Assembly: GCA_965229335.1 (NCBI GenBank) | Contig: OZ245874.1 | Location: forward strand, 3,596,001-3,660,000 | Direction: 5' to 3' | DNA from: JAFKFH01 sp017307375 | GTDB lineage: Bacteria; Pseudomonadota; Alphaproteobacteria; Ferrovibrionales; Ferrovibrionaceae | Length of the DNA stretch: 64,000 nucleotides | Part shown: positions 24,170-33,072 of the stretch, in pieces | Layout of the letters: every line of letters starts with the position of its first letter | Numbering within the stretch: the first letter of the stretch is position 1 | Made by a program: the position numbers and the translations under genes | Notes under the pieces: generated by a model | Databases searched by the model: none | What the model was told of the DNA's origin: nothing | The model's input: only the letters and a program-made list of their open reading frames with translations

Positions 24170-24184
24170 GTTCGTTAATTGAAC
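24170..24184. promoter_or_regulatory. Palindromic operator between the isochorismatase-fold gene and the IclR gene
   Basis: GTTCGTTAATTGAAC, an inverted repeat lying 59 bases upstream of the leftward start at 24111 and 110 bases upstream of the IclR start. Its reverse complement matches the 21546 palindrome at 14 of 15 positions. A second overlapping repeat, CGAAC-AACA-GTTCG, begins at 24161. Confidence 0.65.
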
Positions 24185-24293
24185 ACTGTATCGACAACTT
24201 CGTGTACGGAATGCTTGTGCGCGGGGCAACAATATCAAGGGCGATGGCGCGGATTTGATCGCTGCCGCCCCGGGGAAATGCAGGGATCGAACG

Positions 24294-25094
24294 ATGGCGC
24301 GACTGCGACAGGCCGACGCCGAGAAGCGTCAGGAGAATGATTTCGGGCCGGATTTCTCGGAGGCGCTGGCCCGTGGCCTGACCGTCATTACCGCCTTCGA
24401 TGCCGAGCGCCGGCAGATGACGCTGTCGGACGTGGCCAAGGCGATCGATCTGCCGCGGGCGACGACGCGGCGGGCGCTGTTCACGCTGACCCGGCTGGGC
24501 TATGTCGAGACCGATGGCAAGCTGTTCCGGCTCAGCCCCCGCATCCTGCGCCTGGCCGCCGCCTATCTGACGTCGAACGCCGTGTCCACGATCCTGCAGC
24601 CGGCTTGCGAGCGGCTGTGCAAGCAGTTTGCCGAGGCCTGCTCGGCCGCGGTGCTCGACGGCCAGGACGTGGTGATGATCGCCCATGCCTCGCCGCCGCG
24701 CTTCATTGCGGTCGGGCCGGGCGTCGGCTTTCGCCTGCCGGCCTTCTGCACGTCGCTCGGCCGGGTGCTGCTCGGCGCGTTGGACGATGCGGCGGTGGAT
24801 CGCTTTCTCGACGATCTGCAGCCGGCGGCGCCGACGCCACGCAGCCTGACCCGACGCGACGATCTGCGCGCCGCCATCGTCGCGACCCGCGCTGCCGGCT
24901 ACTCGCTGGTCGATCAGGAGGCCGAGTTGGGCTTCCGCTCGATCTCGGTGCCGGTCCAGCGCTTCGATGGCGCGGTCGTCTGCGCGATCAATGTCGGCGT
25001 CCGGGCCGAGCAGGTGGCGACCGGGCGCATGATGGAGGAATTCCTGCCCGTGCTGCGCCGCGAGGCGTCCGACCTCAAGGACCAGCTTTTCTAA
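24294..25094 (+). CDS. IclR-family transcriptional regulator (PcaR/PobR-like)
   Basis: 266 residues. The N-terminal winged helix-turn-helix (FSEALARGLTVITAFD, LSDVAKAIDLPRATTRRALF) starts after a charged lead. The C-terminal effector domain has CTSLGRVLLG and GFRSISVPVQRFDGAVVCAIN. It resembles the group that controls aromatic-acid catabolism. It is divergent from the isochorismatase-fold gene, with a palindrome in between that recurs before the Rieske operon, so it is the best candidate regulator for both. Confidence 0.9.
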   Translation: MARLRQADAEKRQENDFGPDFSEALARGLTVITAFDAERRQMTLSDVAKAIDLPRATTRRALFTLTRLGYVETDGKLFRLSPRILRLAAAYLTSNAVSTILQPACERLCKQFAEACSAAVLDGQDVVMIAHASPPRFIAVGPGVGFRLPAFCTSLGRVLLGALDDAAVDRFLDDLQPAAPTPRSLTRRDDLRAAIVATRAAGYSLVDQEAELGFRSISVPVQRFDGAVVCAINVGVRAEQVATGRMMEEFLPVLRREASDLKDQLF

Positions 25095-26038
25095 CCTGTC
25101 TCGACGCGGAATTCGCTGCGCTGCCGCCAGGTCCGCCCCGGCCGCAGGATCGCGTCCGGAAATTGCGGGTGGTTCGGTCCGTCGGGAAACAGTTGGGGTT
25201 CGAGGGCGAGGCCGGCATAGGGAAAGTGATGCTGGCCGCCGATGCCCGGCCCCAGCGCCTTCACCCCCCGCCCGTCATAGATCTGCAGCCCCGGCGCATC
25301 GGTGGTGACGGTCAGCCGGGTACGGCCGTCGGCCGAGGTGACGATCGCCGCCGGACCGTCGCCCGACAGGACAAAATTGTGGTCCAGCGCGATATCGATC
25401 GGCCGCGCCGCCCGGAAATCGTAGGGCGTGCCGGCGACCGACGTGACGGCGCCGGTCGGGATCAGCGCGTCGTCGACCGGGGTATAGGAGGCGGCACCGA
25501 TCTGCAGCCGGTGGCTGCGGATGTCGCCACCGTCCTCCAAGGTGAAATAGGAATGATGGGCGAGGTTCACCGGCGTCGCCGCGTCGGCCTTGGCCTCCAG
25601 CTCGATCCGCAAGGTCGCCGGTGCCACCAGCGTGTAGGTGCAGCGTGCCTCGATCGCGCCGGGGTAGCCCTGGTCGCCGTCGGGCGAGGTCAGCGCCAGC
25701 GTGACCGATGCTGCGTCATGAGCCACGATCCGCCACGGCTGATGCGAGAAGCCCCTGATGCCGCCATGCAGGTGGGTGCGGCCCGCCTCGTTCAGGGTGA
25801 GCTGGTGGTCGCGGCCATCGAGCCGGAAGCGGCCGCCGGCGATGCGGTTGGCATGGCGGCCGGCGATGGCGCCGAAATACGACGGATTGGCCAGGTAGTC
25901 GTCGAGGCGCTGATAGCCCAGCACCACCCGCCGCGGCCTCCCGCCGGGGCCGGGCACGACGAGGTCGCGCAGCGTGGCGCCCCAGTCGAGGATCGAGGCG
26001 GTGCTGCCGTCCGGCCCGGTCAGTCGGATTTCCTGCAT
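25091..26038 (-). CDS. Galactose mutarotase-like aldose 1-epimerase
   Basis: 315 residues. GalM-type features: DWGATLRDLVVPG, YFGAIAGRHANRIAGGRF, the catalytic histidines in THLHGGIRGFSHQPW and VNLAHHSYFTLEDGG, and the glutamate region YAGLALEPQLFPD. It makes the beta-anomer of a sugar available. ATG 26038 lies two bases past the stop of the sugar dehydrogenase gene, so both act on the same sugar in all likelihood. It converges on the IclR gene with a 4-base overlap. Confidence 0.92.
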   Translation of the reverse strand: MQEIRLTGPDGSTASILDWGATLRDLVVPGPGGRPRRVVLGYQRLDDYLANPSYFGAIAGRHANRIAGGRFRLDGRDHQLTLNEAGRTHLHGGIRGFSHQPWRIVAHDAASVTLALTSPDGDQGYPGAIEARCTYTLVAPATLRIELEAKADAATPVNLAHHSYFTLEDGGDIRSHRLQIGAASYTPVDDALIPTGAVTSVAGTPYDFRAARPIDIALDHNFVLSGDGPAAIVTSADGRTRLTVTTDAPGLQIYDGRGVKALGPGIGGQHHFPYAGLALEPQLFPDGPNHPQFPDAILRPGRTWRQRSEFRVETG

Positions 26039-26040
26039 GG

Positions 26041-26790
26041 TCAGACCCATCCCCCGTCGACGGTGAATTCCTGGGCGGTGCAGCCGGCGCTGTCATCGGC
26101 GGCGAGGAACAGCGCCATGCTGGCGACGTGATGCGGCTGCAGCCGGAATTTCAGCGACTGGGCGGCCAGGATCTGGCCGTCGGCCTCCGGCCCGGTCCAC
26201 AGCCGCCGCTGGCGCTCGGTCTCGATCGCGCCGGGCAGGATCGTGTTGACCCGGATATTGTCGGGGCCGAGATCGCGGGCGAGGCTGCGGGTCAGGCCGT
26301 GGATCGCGGCCTTGGCGGTGGTGTAGGCGACGAGGCCGCCCAGGCCGACCTTCCAGCTGATCGAGCCGAGATTGACGATCGAGCCGCCGCCGCGCCGCCG
26401 CATCTGCGGGATCGCCGCCTGGGCCGCGAAGAACTGCGGCCGCAGGTTGATCGCCATGCGGTCGTCCCAGTAGTCCGGCGTCACCATCGACCAGTCATGG
26501 CGGTCGTCGGAGGCCGCGTTGTTCACCAGGACAGCGATATCGCCGAGCTGTTCGCCGGCCGCGGCGATGGCGCGCCGGAGCGTGTCGACCTCGCGGATGT
26601 CGCAGGGCAGGAACAGCGGCACATTGTCCAGCCGCTCGACCAGTTCGGCGGCCGCGTCGAGGTCGATGTCGACGAAGGCGACCTGCGCCCCTTGCGTGAT
26701 GAAACTTTCGACGAGGCAGGCGCCGATGCCGCTGGCCCCGCCGGTGACGAATACCGTCCGCCCGATGAGCGACGGGTAGCGCCCCGTCAT
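26041..26790 (-). CDS. SDR sugar dehydrogenase, XylB-like (D-xylose or L-arabinose 1-dehydrogenase)
   Basis: 249 residues. A classical short-chain dehydrogenase: TGGASGIGACLVESF for NAD binding, VNNAASDDRHDW, catalytic Ser in NLGSISWKVG, and Tyr/Lys in AYTTAKAAIHG. The start (YPSLIGRTVFVTGGASGIGA), the NNA-x-DDRH motif and GSISW match Caulobacter XylB, which oxidises D-xylose to xylonolactone. Linkage to a mutarotase supports a pentose or hexose substrate; which one is not clear. The ATG shares one base with the fdhD stop (TGATG). Confidence 0.82.
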   Translation of the reverse strand: MTGRYPSLIGRTVFVTGGASGIGACLVESFITQGAQVAFVDIDLDAAAELVERLDNVPLFLPCDIREVDTLRRAIAAAGEQLGDIAVLVNNAASDDRHDWSMVTPDYWDDRMAINLRPQFFAAQAAIPQMRRRGGGSIVNLGSISWKVGLGGLVAYTTAKAAIHGLTRSLARDLGPDNIRVNTILPGAIETERQRRLWTGPEADGQILAAQSLKFRLQPHHVASMALFLAADDSAGCTAQEFTVDGGWV

Positions 26791-27575
26791 CAGGAGATCC
26801 TCTCGCCGCCGGCGAACACTGTCTGGGCATCGTCGCGGGCGATGGCAACGAGCGTCAGCCCGGCGGTGGCGGCGAGATCGAGCGCCAGGCCGGAGGGCCC
26901 GGAGACCGCGACCAGCATTTCGATACCGTAGGCGACCGCCTTCTGCACCATCTCGTAGGAGCAGCGGCTGGTGATCAGGCAGAAACCACCGGCCGGATCG
27001 ATGCCGGCCCGCATCAGCGCGCCGACCAGCTTGTCGAGGGCGTTGTGGCGGCCGATATCCTCGCGGGCCAGCAGGATCCGGCCCGCGGTATCGGCCCAGG
27101 CGGCCGCATGCACCGAATGGGTCTCGCGGTTCAGGGGCTGGTGGTCGGCCAGGTCGCGTACGGCGGCGACGATACTGGCCCTGGGAACGCTCAGCCGCCG
27201 CGGCACGGTCTCGATCACCGGCTTGACCTTGGCCAGCGCGTCGACGCCGCAGAGGCCGCAGGCCGAGCCTGCGGTCAGCCGGCGCGGGCGGGCGGTCGTC
27301 TCGAGCCAGCTGTCGGCCAGAGTGATCGCGATCTCCATGCCCTGGTCGGTCGGGTTCACCGCGACCCGGTCGATCTCGCCGCCATGCGCGATCATCCCGT
27401 CGGTCAGCGAAAAGCCGTAGGCGAAGTCCTCGAGGTCAGCGGGTGTCGCCATCATCACGGCGTAGGAGACGTCGTCATAGACCATGGCCACCGGCAATTC
27501 TTCCGGCACGGCAAGCGATACCCCCTCGGCCTGGCCGAGGCGGCGGGCGGGAACGGAACGGGCGAGACGCGTCAT
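26790..27575 (-). CDS. fdhD: FdhD, sulfurtransferase required for formate dehydrogenase
   Basis: 261 residues. FdhD moves sulfur from IscS to the molybdenum cofactor, which formate dehydrogenase needs for activity. Evidence: PLNRETHSVHAAAW, EDIGRHNALDKL and SRCSYEMVQKAV, all hallmark motifs, plus the two-cysteine loop SACGLCG (near residue 105). It begins five bases after the selD stop and serves the divergent fdnGHI operon. Confidence 0.95.
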   Translation of the reverse strand: MTRLARSVPARRLGQAEGVSLAVPEELPVAMVYDDVSYAVMMATPADLEDFAYGFSLTDGMIAHGGEIDRVAVNPTDQGMEIAITLADSWLETTARPRRLTAGSACGLCGVDALAKVKPVIETVPRRLSVPRASIVAAVRDLADHQPLNRETHSVHAAAWADTAGRILLAREDIGRHNALDKLVGALMRAGIDPAGGFCLITSRCSYEMVQKAVAYGIEMLVAVSGPSGLALDLAATAGLTLVAIARDDAQTVFAGGERIS

Positions 27576-27580
27576 GCCGG

Positions 27581-29767
27581 TCAGTCTATCAGGCGGATCG
27601 GCGCCGCGCTGCCCTGCGCTGCGGCGACCTCGCCGATCACGGCGGCCGTACAGCCGGCGTCGCGCAGGGCGGCCAGGCAGGCCTCGACCTGTTCGGTGGC
27701 GACGCCGGCCAGGAACCCGCCGGCGGTCTGGGGATCGTAGAGCAGGGCGATCCTTTCGGCCGGCGCGGCCGAGGCATTCTCGACCGCTACCCCCTGGTGG
27801 AGATTGGCGCGGGCGAGCGACGAGGCGTGACCGGCGCGCAGGCAGTCGAGCGCACCGGGCAGGGCAGGGACCGCGGCGGGCGACAGGGTGGCGGCAAGGC
27901 CCGCGGCCCGCAGCATTTCCAGCAGATGGCCGATCAGGCCGAACCCCGTGACGTCGGTGACGCCGGCGGCGCCATGGTCCCGCAGGATGCGGGCCGGTGC
28001 CGCGCCGGGCTGGTCGAGGCTCGCCAGTGCCGCATCGATCCATGGACCGGTCGCGGCCCCCTTCATCGCCGCGGCAAACAGGGTGCCGATGCCGAGCGGC
28101 TTGGTCAGGATCAGGCGATCGCCCGGGCGCAACCCGCCCTTCACGGTCAGCCGGCCGGGATCGGCATGGCCGTTGACGGTCAGGCCGAAGGCAAGCTCCA
28201 GCCCTTCGCCGCTATGGCCGCCGATCAGCCCGGCCCCGGCAGCGGCCAGGACATCGTCGGCGCCGGCCAGCAGGGCGCGCAGATCGGCTTCCTGGGCGGC
28301 CTCGGACGCGGGCGCGAGGCTGGCGATGGCCAGGGCGCTCGCCGGTTCGGCCCCCATGGCATAGAGATCGCCCAGGGCGTGATGGGCGACGATGCGGCCG
28401 AACCGATAGGGGTCGTCGACCAGGGCGGGCAGGAAATCGACCGACGTGACCAGCACCCGTCCCGGCGGCAGGGCGACGACGGCGACATCGTCGGGCTGGT
28501 CCAGGCCGACCGCCATGCCGGGCAGGTTGCGGCGGGGCAGGTCGGACAGCACGCGGCGCAGCAGGTCGGGCCCGAGCTTGGCGCCGCAGCCGCCGCAGCG
28601 CATCGCCGGCATCTTCATGCCCGCACCGGCGGCCATCGGCGGCATCCGGTACATGGCCATGAAGCGGCGGTCGATCCGGTCCTTCCAGCGCCAGATCCAG
28701 TCGCCTTCGGCAGCGAACATGCCGCGCGCGGCGACGGCATGCCGAGCGCCGGTCGAGATCAGGGTCAGAAAGCGCCGCTGGGGACGGTAGGGCCGCAGCG
28801 GTTCGGTCCGCAGCGCGCGCCGCAGGTTGGCGGCGAGCACCGGGCCCTGCCGGACGGCATAGACGCCCGATTTGGCGAGCGGCCGGGGCGTGAAGGCGGC
28901 GCAATCGCCGGCCGCGAAGACAGCCGGGTGGCTGGTCGACCGCAGTGTCGCATCGACCGCGACGAAGCCGCGCTCGTCGATCGCGAGGCCGCTGTCGCGC
29001 AGCCAGGGGGCTGGGGCGGCGTCTATTGCGCAAAGCACGGCGTCTGCCGCGATCCGGCGGCCATCGGCGAGTACGGCATGATCGGCGCCGACCGCCGCCA
29101 GCGCTGCCGGGATCAGATCGATGCCGGTTTCTGCCATCGCCCGGGCCAGCCGGGCCCGTACGCCGGCGCGGTGGTGCGGCAGCAGGCCTTGTGAGCCGGC
29201 GGCCAGAACGAAGCGGACATGGCCGACATCGCGCAGGCGGTGGCGCAGGCTCAGCGCCAGTTCGACCCCGCCGGCCCCGCCCCCGGCGATCAGGATCCGC
29301 CCTTCCGGTTGCCGGCGCAGCCTTGCCTCGATCGCTTCCCAGCGGTCGAGGAACGCGTCGACCGGCTTGACCGGCAGGGCATGCTCGCGCGCACCGGGGA
29401 TGACGTCGAGCCGCGGGGTCGAGCCGATGTCGAGCGACAGGACGTCATAGGCGAGCGGCGGCCGCCCGGCACAGTGCAGCAGGCGGGCGGAGGGATCGAG
29501 GCCGGTCGCGGCGGCGCGGATCAGCCGGGCGCGGGCGCTGCGGGCCAGCGGCTCGAGATCGATATGGCAGTCCTCGCGCCGGTAGTGGCCGGCGAGGTAA
29601 CCCGGCAGCATCCCGGAATAGGGCGTCAGCGTCGCCGTGCTGACGACGGTCAGCCGCACGCCCGGTTCGGGGGCCAGCGCGAAGCGCCGCAGGACCTCGA
29701 CATGGGAATGGCCGCCGCCGACGAGGACGAGGTCGCGGACAGGACGTTCCGGTGGCATCGCGGGCAT
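27581..29767 (-). CDS. selD: SelD selenide, water dikinase fused to an N-terminal NDH-2-like flavoprotein
   Basis: 728 residues. Residues 1 to about 370 are a pyridine nucleotide-disulfide oxidoreductase: FAD-binding LVLVGGGHSHVEVL, NAD-binding ILIAGGGAGGVELA and VFAAGDCAAF. From about 385 on is SelD: the catalytic loop RCGGCGAKLG with cysteine, DDVAVV, GHSGEGLELAFGLTVNG, and DVTGFGLIGHLLEM. SelD makes selenophosphate from selenide and ATP. The fused reductase may supply reduced selenium or electrons; this is inference. Start is ATG 29767 or ATG 29758; neither has a clear ribosome binding site. Confidence 0.93.
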   Translation of the reverse strand: MPAMPPERPVRDLVLVGGGHSHVEVLRRFALAPEPGVRLTVVSTATLTPYSGMLPGYLAGHYRREDCHIDLEPLARSARARLIRAAATGLDPSARLLHCAGRPPLAYDVLSLDIGSTPRLDVIPGAREHALPVKPVDAFLDRWEAIEARLRRQPEGRILIAGGGAGGVELALSLRHRLRDVGHVRFVLAAGSQGLLPHHRAGVRARLARAMAETGIDLIPAALAAVGADHAVLADGRRIAADAVLCAIDAAPAPWLRDSGLAIDERGFVAVDATLRSTSHPAVFAAGDCAAFTPRPLAKSGVYAVRQGPVLAANLRRALRTEPLRPYRPQRRFLTLISTGARHAVAARGMFAAEGDWIWRWKDRIDRRFMAMYRMPPMAAGAGMKMPAMRCGGCGAKLGPDLLRRVLSDLPRRNLPGMAVGLDQPDDVAVVALPPGRVLVTSVDFLPALVDDPYRFGRIVAHHALGDLYAMGAEPASALAIASLAPASEAAQEADLRALLAGADDVLAAAGAGLIGGHSGEGLELAFGLTVNGHADPGRLTVKGGLRPGDRLILTKPLGIGTLFAAAMKGAATGPWIDAALASLDQPGAAPARILRDHGAAGVTDVTGFGLIGHLLEMLRAAGLAATLSPAAVPALPGALDCLRAGHASSLARANLHQGVAVENASAAPAERIALLYDPQTAGGFLAGVATEQVEACLAALRDAGCTAAVIGEVAAAQGSAAPIRLID

Positions 29768-29803
29768 GTGTTCGACTATCGCGGGAAATCCCGGGTCGCG
29801 CAA

Positions 29804-29831
29804 TTGACACGGTCCGGGACAAGTGTACGCT
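29804..29831 (+). promoter_or_regulatory. Possible promoter of the formate dehydrogenase operon
   Basis: TTGACA at 29804-29809, a 16-base spacer and TACGCT at 29826-29831 fit a housekeeping promoter. It is 150 bases upstream of fdnG and in the divergent gap to selD. The -10 match is only partial. Confidence 0.35.
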
Positions 29832-29981
29832 GCACTTCAACAAACGATCAGTTCGCTGGTTCAGAGTCGCGGGTCTGGGATTGCTGCCGTATTGGCTTAC
29901 CCCCGTTTCTGAGTGCTTCGCGTTCACGGCAGTCGCAGTGCCCGTCCGGCTCGAACGAGACCTCTGGGAGGAGGCTGGGGC

Positions 29982-32900
29982 ATGGGTGCGATGTCGGTTT
30001 CCCGTCGTCAATTCTTCCGCTATTCCGGTGCGGCGCTCGGCGCTTCGTCCTTGACTGCGCTGGGCTTCTCGCCCACGCCGGCGCTGGCCCAGGTCAGGCC
30101 GTTCAAGCTGGCCCGCACCACCGAGACCCGGAACACCTGCCCCTACTGCTCGGTGTCCTGCGGCGTGCTGATGTATTCGACCGGTGACCGGGCCAAGAAC
30201 TCGCGGTCGTCGATCATCCATATCGAGGGCGACCCGGACCACCCGGTCAATCGCGGCACGCTGTGCCCGAAGGGTGCGGCACTGCTCGACTTCGTCCATG
30301 CCCCGACGAGGCTGACCTATCCGGAATACCGCGCGCCCGGCGCCAAGGAGTGGAAGCGGGTGTCGTGGGACTTCGCGCTGGACCGCATCGCCCGGCTGAT
30401 GAAGGACGATCGCGACAAGAACTTCATTGCCAAGAACCAGGCCGGCCAGACGGTGAACCGCTGGACCTCGACCGGCATGCTGGCGGCCTCGGCCTCCTCG
30501 AACGAAACGGCCTTCCTGACCTACAAGGTCGTGCGCTCGATGGGGATGATCGTCTTCGATAACCAAGCCCGAGTATGACACGGACCGACGGTGGCCAGTC
30601 TGGCCCCAACTTTCGGCCGCGGCGCGATGACCAACACCTGGGGGGACATCAAGAATACCAACCTGGTGGTGATCATGGGCGGCAATGCCGCCGAGGCGCA
30701 TCCGTGCGGCTTCAAATGGGTGACCGAGGCCAAGGCGCATAACGCCGCCAAGCTGCTGGTCATCGATCCGCGCTTCACCCGCTCGGCCGCCGTCGCCGAC
30801 CTCTACATGCCGATCCGGCCGGGCACCGACATCGCCTTCCTGGGCGGCGTCATCAAGTACCTGCTGGACAACGACAAGATCCAGAAGGAATACGTCCTCA
30901 ACTATACCAACGCCGCCTATATCGTTAAGCAGGGCTACGGCTTCCAGGAAGGGCTGTTCTCCGGCTGGAACGAGGAGCGCAAGGACTACGACAGGTCGAG
31001 CTGGGATTACGAGCTGGACGAGCAGGGCTACGTCAAGATCGACAACACCCTGACCGACCCGCGCTGCGTCTACCAGCTGATGAAGCAGCATTACAGCCGC
31101 TACACGCCCGAGATGGTCGAGCGCATCTGCGGCACGCCCAAGGACAAGTTCCTGATGGCGGCGCAGTGGATGGCCGAGACCTCGGCCCCCGACAAGGCGA
31201 TGACCTCGATGTACGCGCTGGGCTGGACCCAGCATTCGAAGGGGTCGCAGAACATCCGCGCGATGGCGATGGTCCAGCTGCTGCTGGGCAATATCGGCGT
31301 CGCCGGCGGCGGCATGAACGCGCTGCGCGGCCATTCGAACATCCAGGGCCTGACCGATCTCGGCCTGATGTCGAACCTGCTGCCCGGCTATCTCAACCTG
31401 CCGGTCGACGCCGAAGTCGACTACGCCACCTATATCGGCCGGCGCAACTTCAAGCCGATGCGTCCCGGCCAGCTGAGCTACTGGCAGAACTATTCGAAGT
31501 TCTTCGTCTCCTTCCAGAAAGCCATGTACGGCAAGGCGGCGACGAAGGACAACGAGTTCGCCTATCAGTGGCTGCCCAAGCTCGACGTCGTCTACGACGT
31601 GCTGCGCGCGTTCGAGCTGATGCACCAGGGCAAGCTGAACGGCTATATCTGCCAGGGCTTCAACCCCCTGATGTCGTTCCCCAACAAGGCCAAGCTGACC
31701 GCCGCGCTCTCCAAGCTGAAGTTCCTGGTCACGATCGACCCGCTGTCGACCGAGACGTCGGAATTCTGGCAGAACCACGGCCGCTACAACGACGTCAAGC
31801 CCGAGGATATCCAGACCGAGGTGTTCCGCCTGCCCTCGACCTGCTTTGCCGAGGAGGAAGGCTCGCTGACCAATTCCGGCCGCTGGCTGCAGTGGCACTG
31901 GAAGGGGGCCGATGCCCCGGGCGAGGCGCGCGAGGATATCCGCATCATGGCGGACATCTACCGCCGAATCCGCGGCCTCTACGCCAAGGAGGGCGGGACG
32001 TTCGCCGATCCGGTGCTGAACCTGCACTGGCCCTACCGCCTGCCCGACGAGCCGACGGCCGAGGAGATCGCCCGCGAGACCAACGGCTATGTCGTCGAAA
32101 GCGTGCCGGACCCGAACGATCCGTCGAAGATGCTGCTGACCGCGGGCCTGCAGCTCGACGGCTTCGCCCAGCTGCGCGACGACGGCAGCACCGCCTGCGG
32201 CTGCTGGATCTATTCCGGCAGCTTCACCGAGCGCGGCAACATGATGGCCCGGCGCGACACCGCCGATCCCTATGACACCGGGCTGGCCCCGAACTGGGCC
32301 TGGTGCTGGCCGGCCAACCGCCGCGTCCTCTACAACCGCGCCTCCTGCGACGCGCAGGGCCAGCCGTTCAACCCGAAGCATCGCCTGGTCTGGTGGAACG
32401 GCAGCCGCTGGACCGGCCCGGACGTGCCTGACTTCGTCGTCACCTCCAAGCCGTCCGACGGCATGGGGCCGTTCATCATGAACGCCGAGGGTACCGCGCG
32501 GCTGTTCACCCGCGGCATGTTGCGCGAGGGACCGTTCCCCGAGCATTACGAGGCGATGGAGGCGCCGATCGCCAACCCGCTGCACCCGAAGGTGTCGGCC
32601 AATCCGGTCGCCCGGGTCTTCCCCGGCGACCGGGCGACCTTCGGCACGGCGGCCGACTTCCCCTATGTGGCGACGACCTACCGCCTGACCGAGCATTTCC
32701 ACTACTGGTCCAAGCACACCAAGATCAACGCGATCCTGCAGCCGCAGCAGTTCGTCGAGATCGGCGAGGCGCTGGCGCGCGAGAAGGGGATCAAGGCGGG
32801 CGACTGGGTCCGGGTGCGGTCGAAGCGCGGCGACATCGAGGCGGTCGCGGTGGTGACCAAGCGCATCAAGGCCCTGCAGGTCGACGGCCGCACCGTGCAT

Positions 32901-33059
32901 ACGGTCGGCCTGCCGATCCACTGGGGTTTCGTCGGCCAGACGCGGAAGGGGTATGCCACCAACACCCTGACCCCGTTCGTCGGCGATGCCAATATCGAGA
33001 CGCCGGAATTCAAGGCGTTCCTGGTCAATGTCGAACGCCTGTCGGCGCCGTCGGTCTGA
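29982..33059 (+). CDS. fdnG: Selenocysteine-containing formate dehydrogenase-N, major subunit (Sec199 encoded by UGA)
   Basis: 1025 residues if the in-frame TGA at 30576-30578 is read as selenocysteine. Flanking protein reads DNQARV-Sec-HGPTVASLAP, the same context as E. coli FdnG Sec196. A twin-arginine signal (VSRRQFFRYSGAALGA) is followed by a [4Fe-4S] motif, CPYCSVSCG with a later TLCPKG, then the molybdopterin domains (GGNAAEAHPCGFKW, WTQHSKGSQNIRAMAM, GGGMNALRGHSNIQG) and a C-terminal MGD-binding domain. It oxidises formate at the periplasmic face. ATG 29982 has GGAGGAGG seven bases upstream. It heads an operon with fdnH, fdnI, fdhE and the sel genes. Confidence 0.97.
30576..30615 (+). 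promoter_or_regulatory. SECIS element of fdnG
   Basis: Directly after the UGA, GGCCA pairs with TGGCC (30593-30597 with 30601-30605) at the tip of a longer imperfect stem. The apex sequence AGTCTGG resembles the GGTCT loop of E. coli fdhF/fdnG SECIS hairpins, at the expected distance for SelB binding. Confidence 0.75.
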
Positions 33060-33072
33060 GGGGGATTGAGCC

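Noticed and set aside
30576..30578. Stop codon in fdnG read as a nonsense mutation
   Set aside because: The UGA is at the conserved Sec position, the frame continues for 827 codons with full homology, and selA, selB, selC and selD are next to it.
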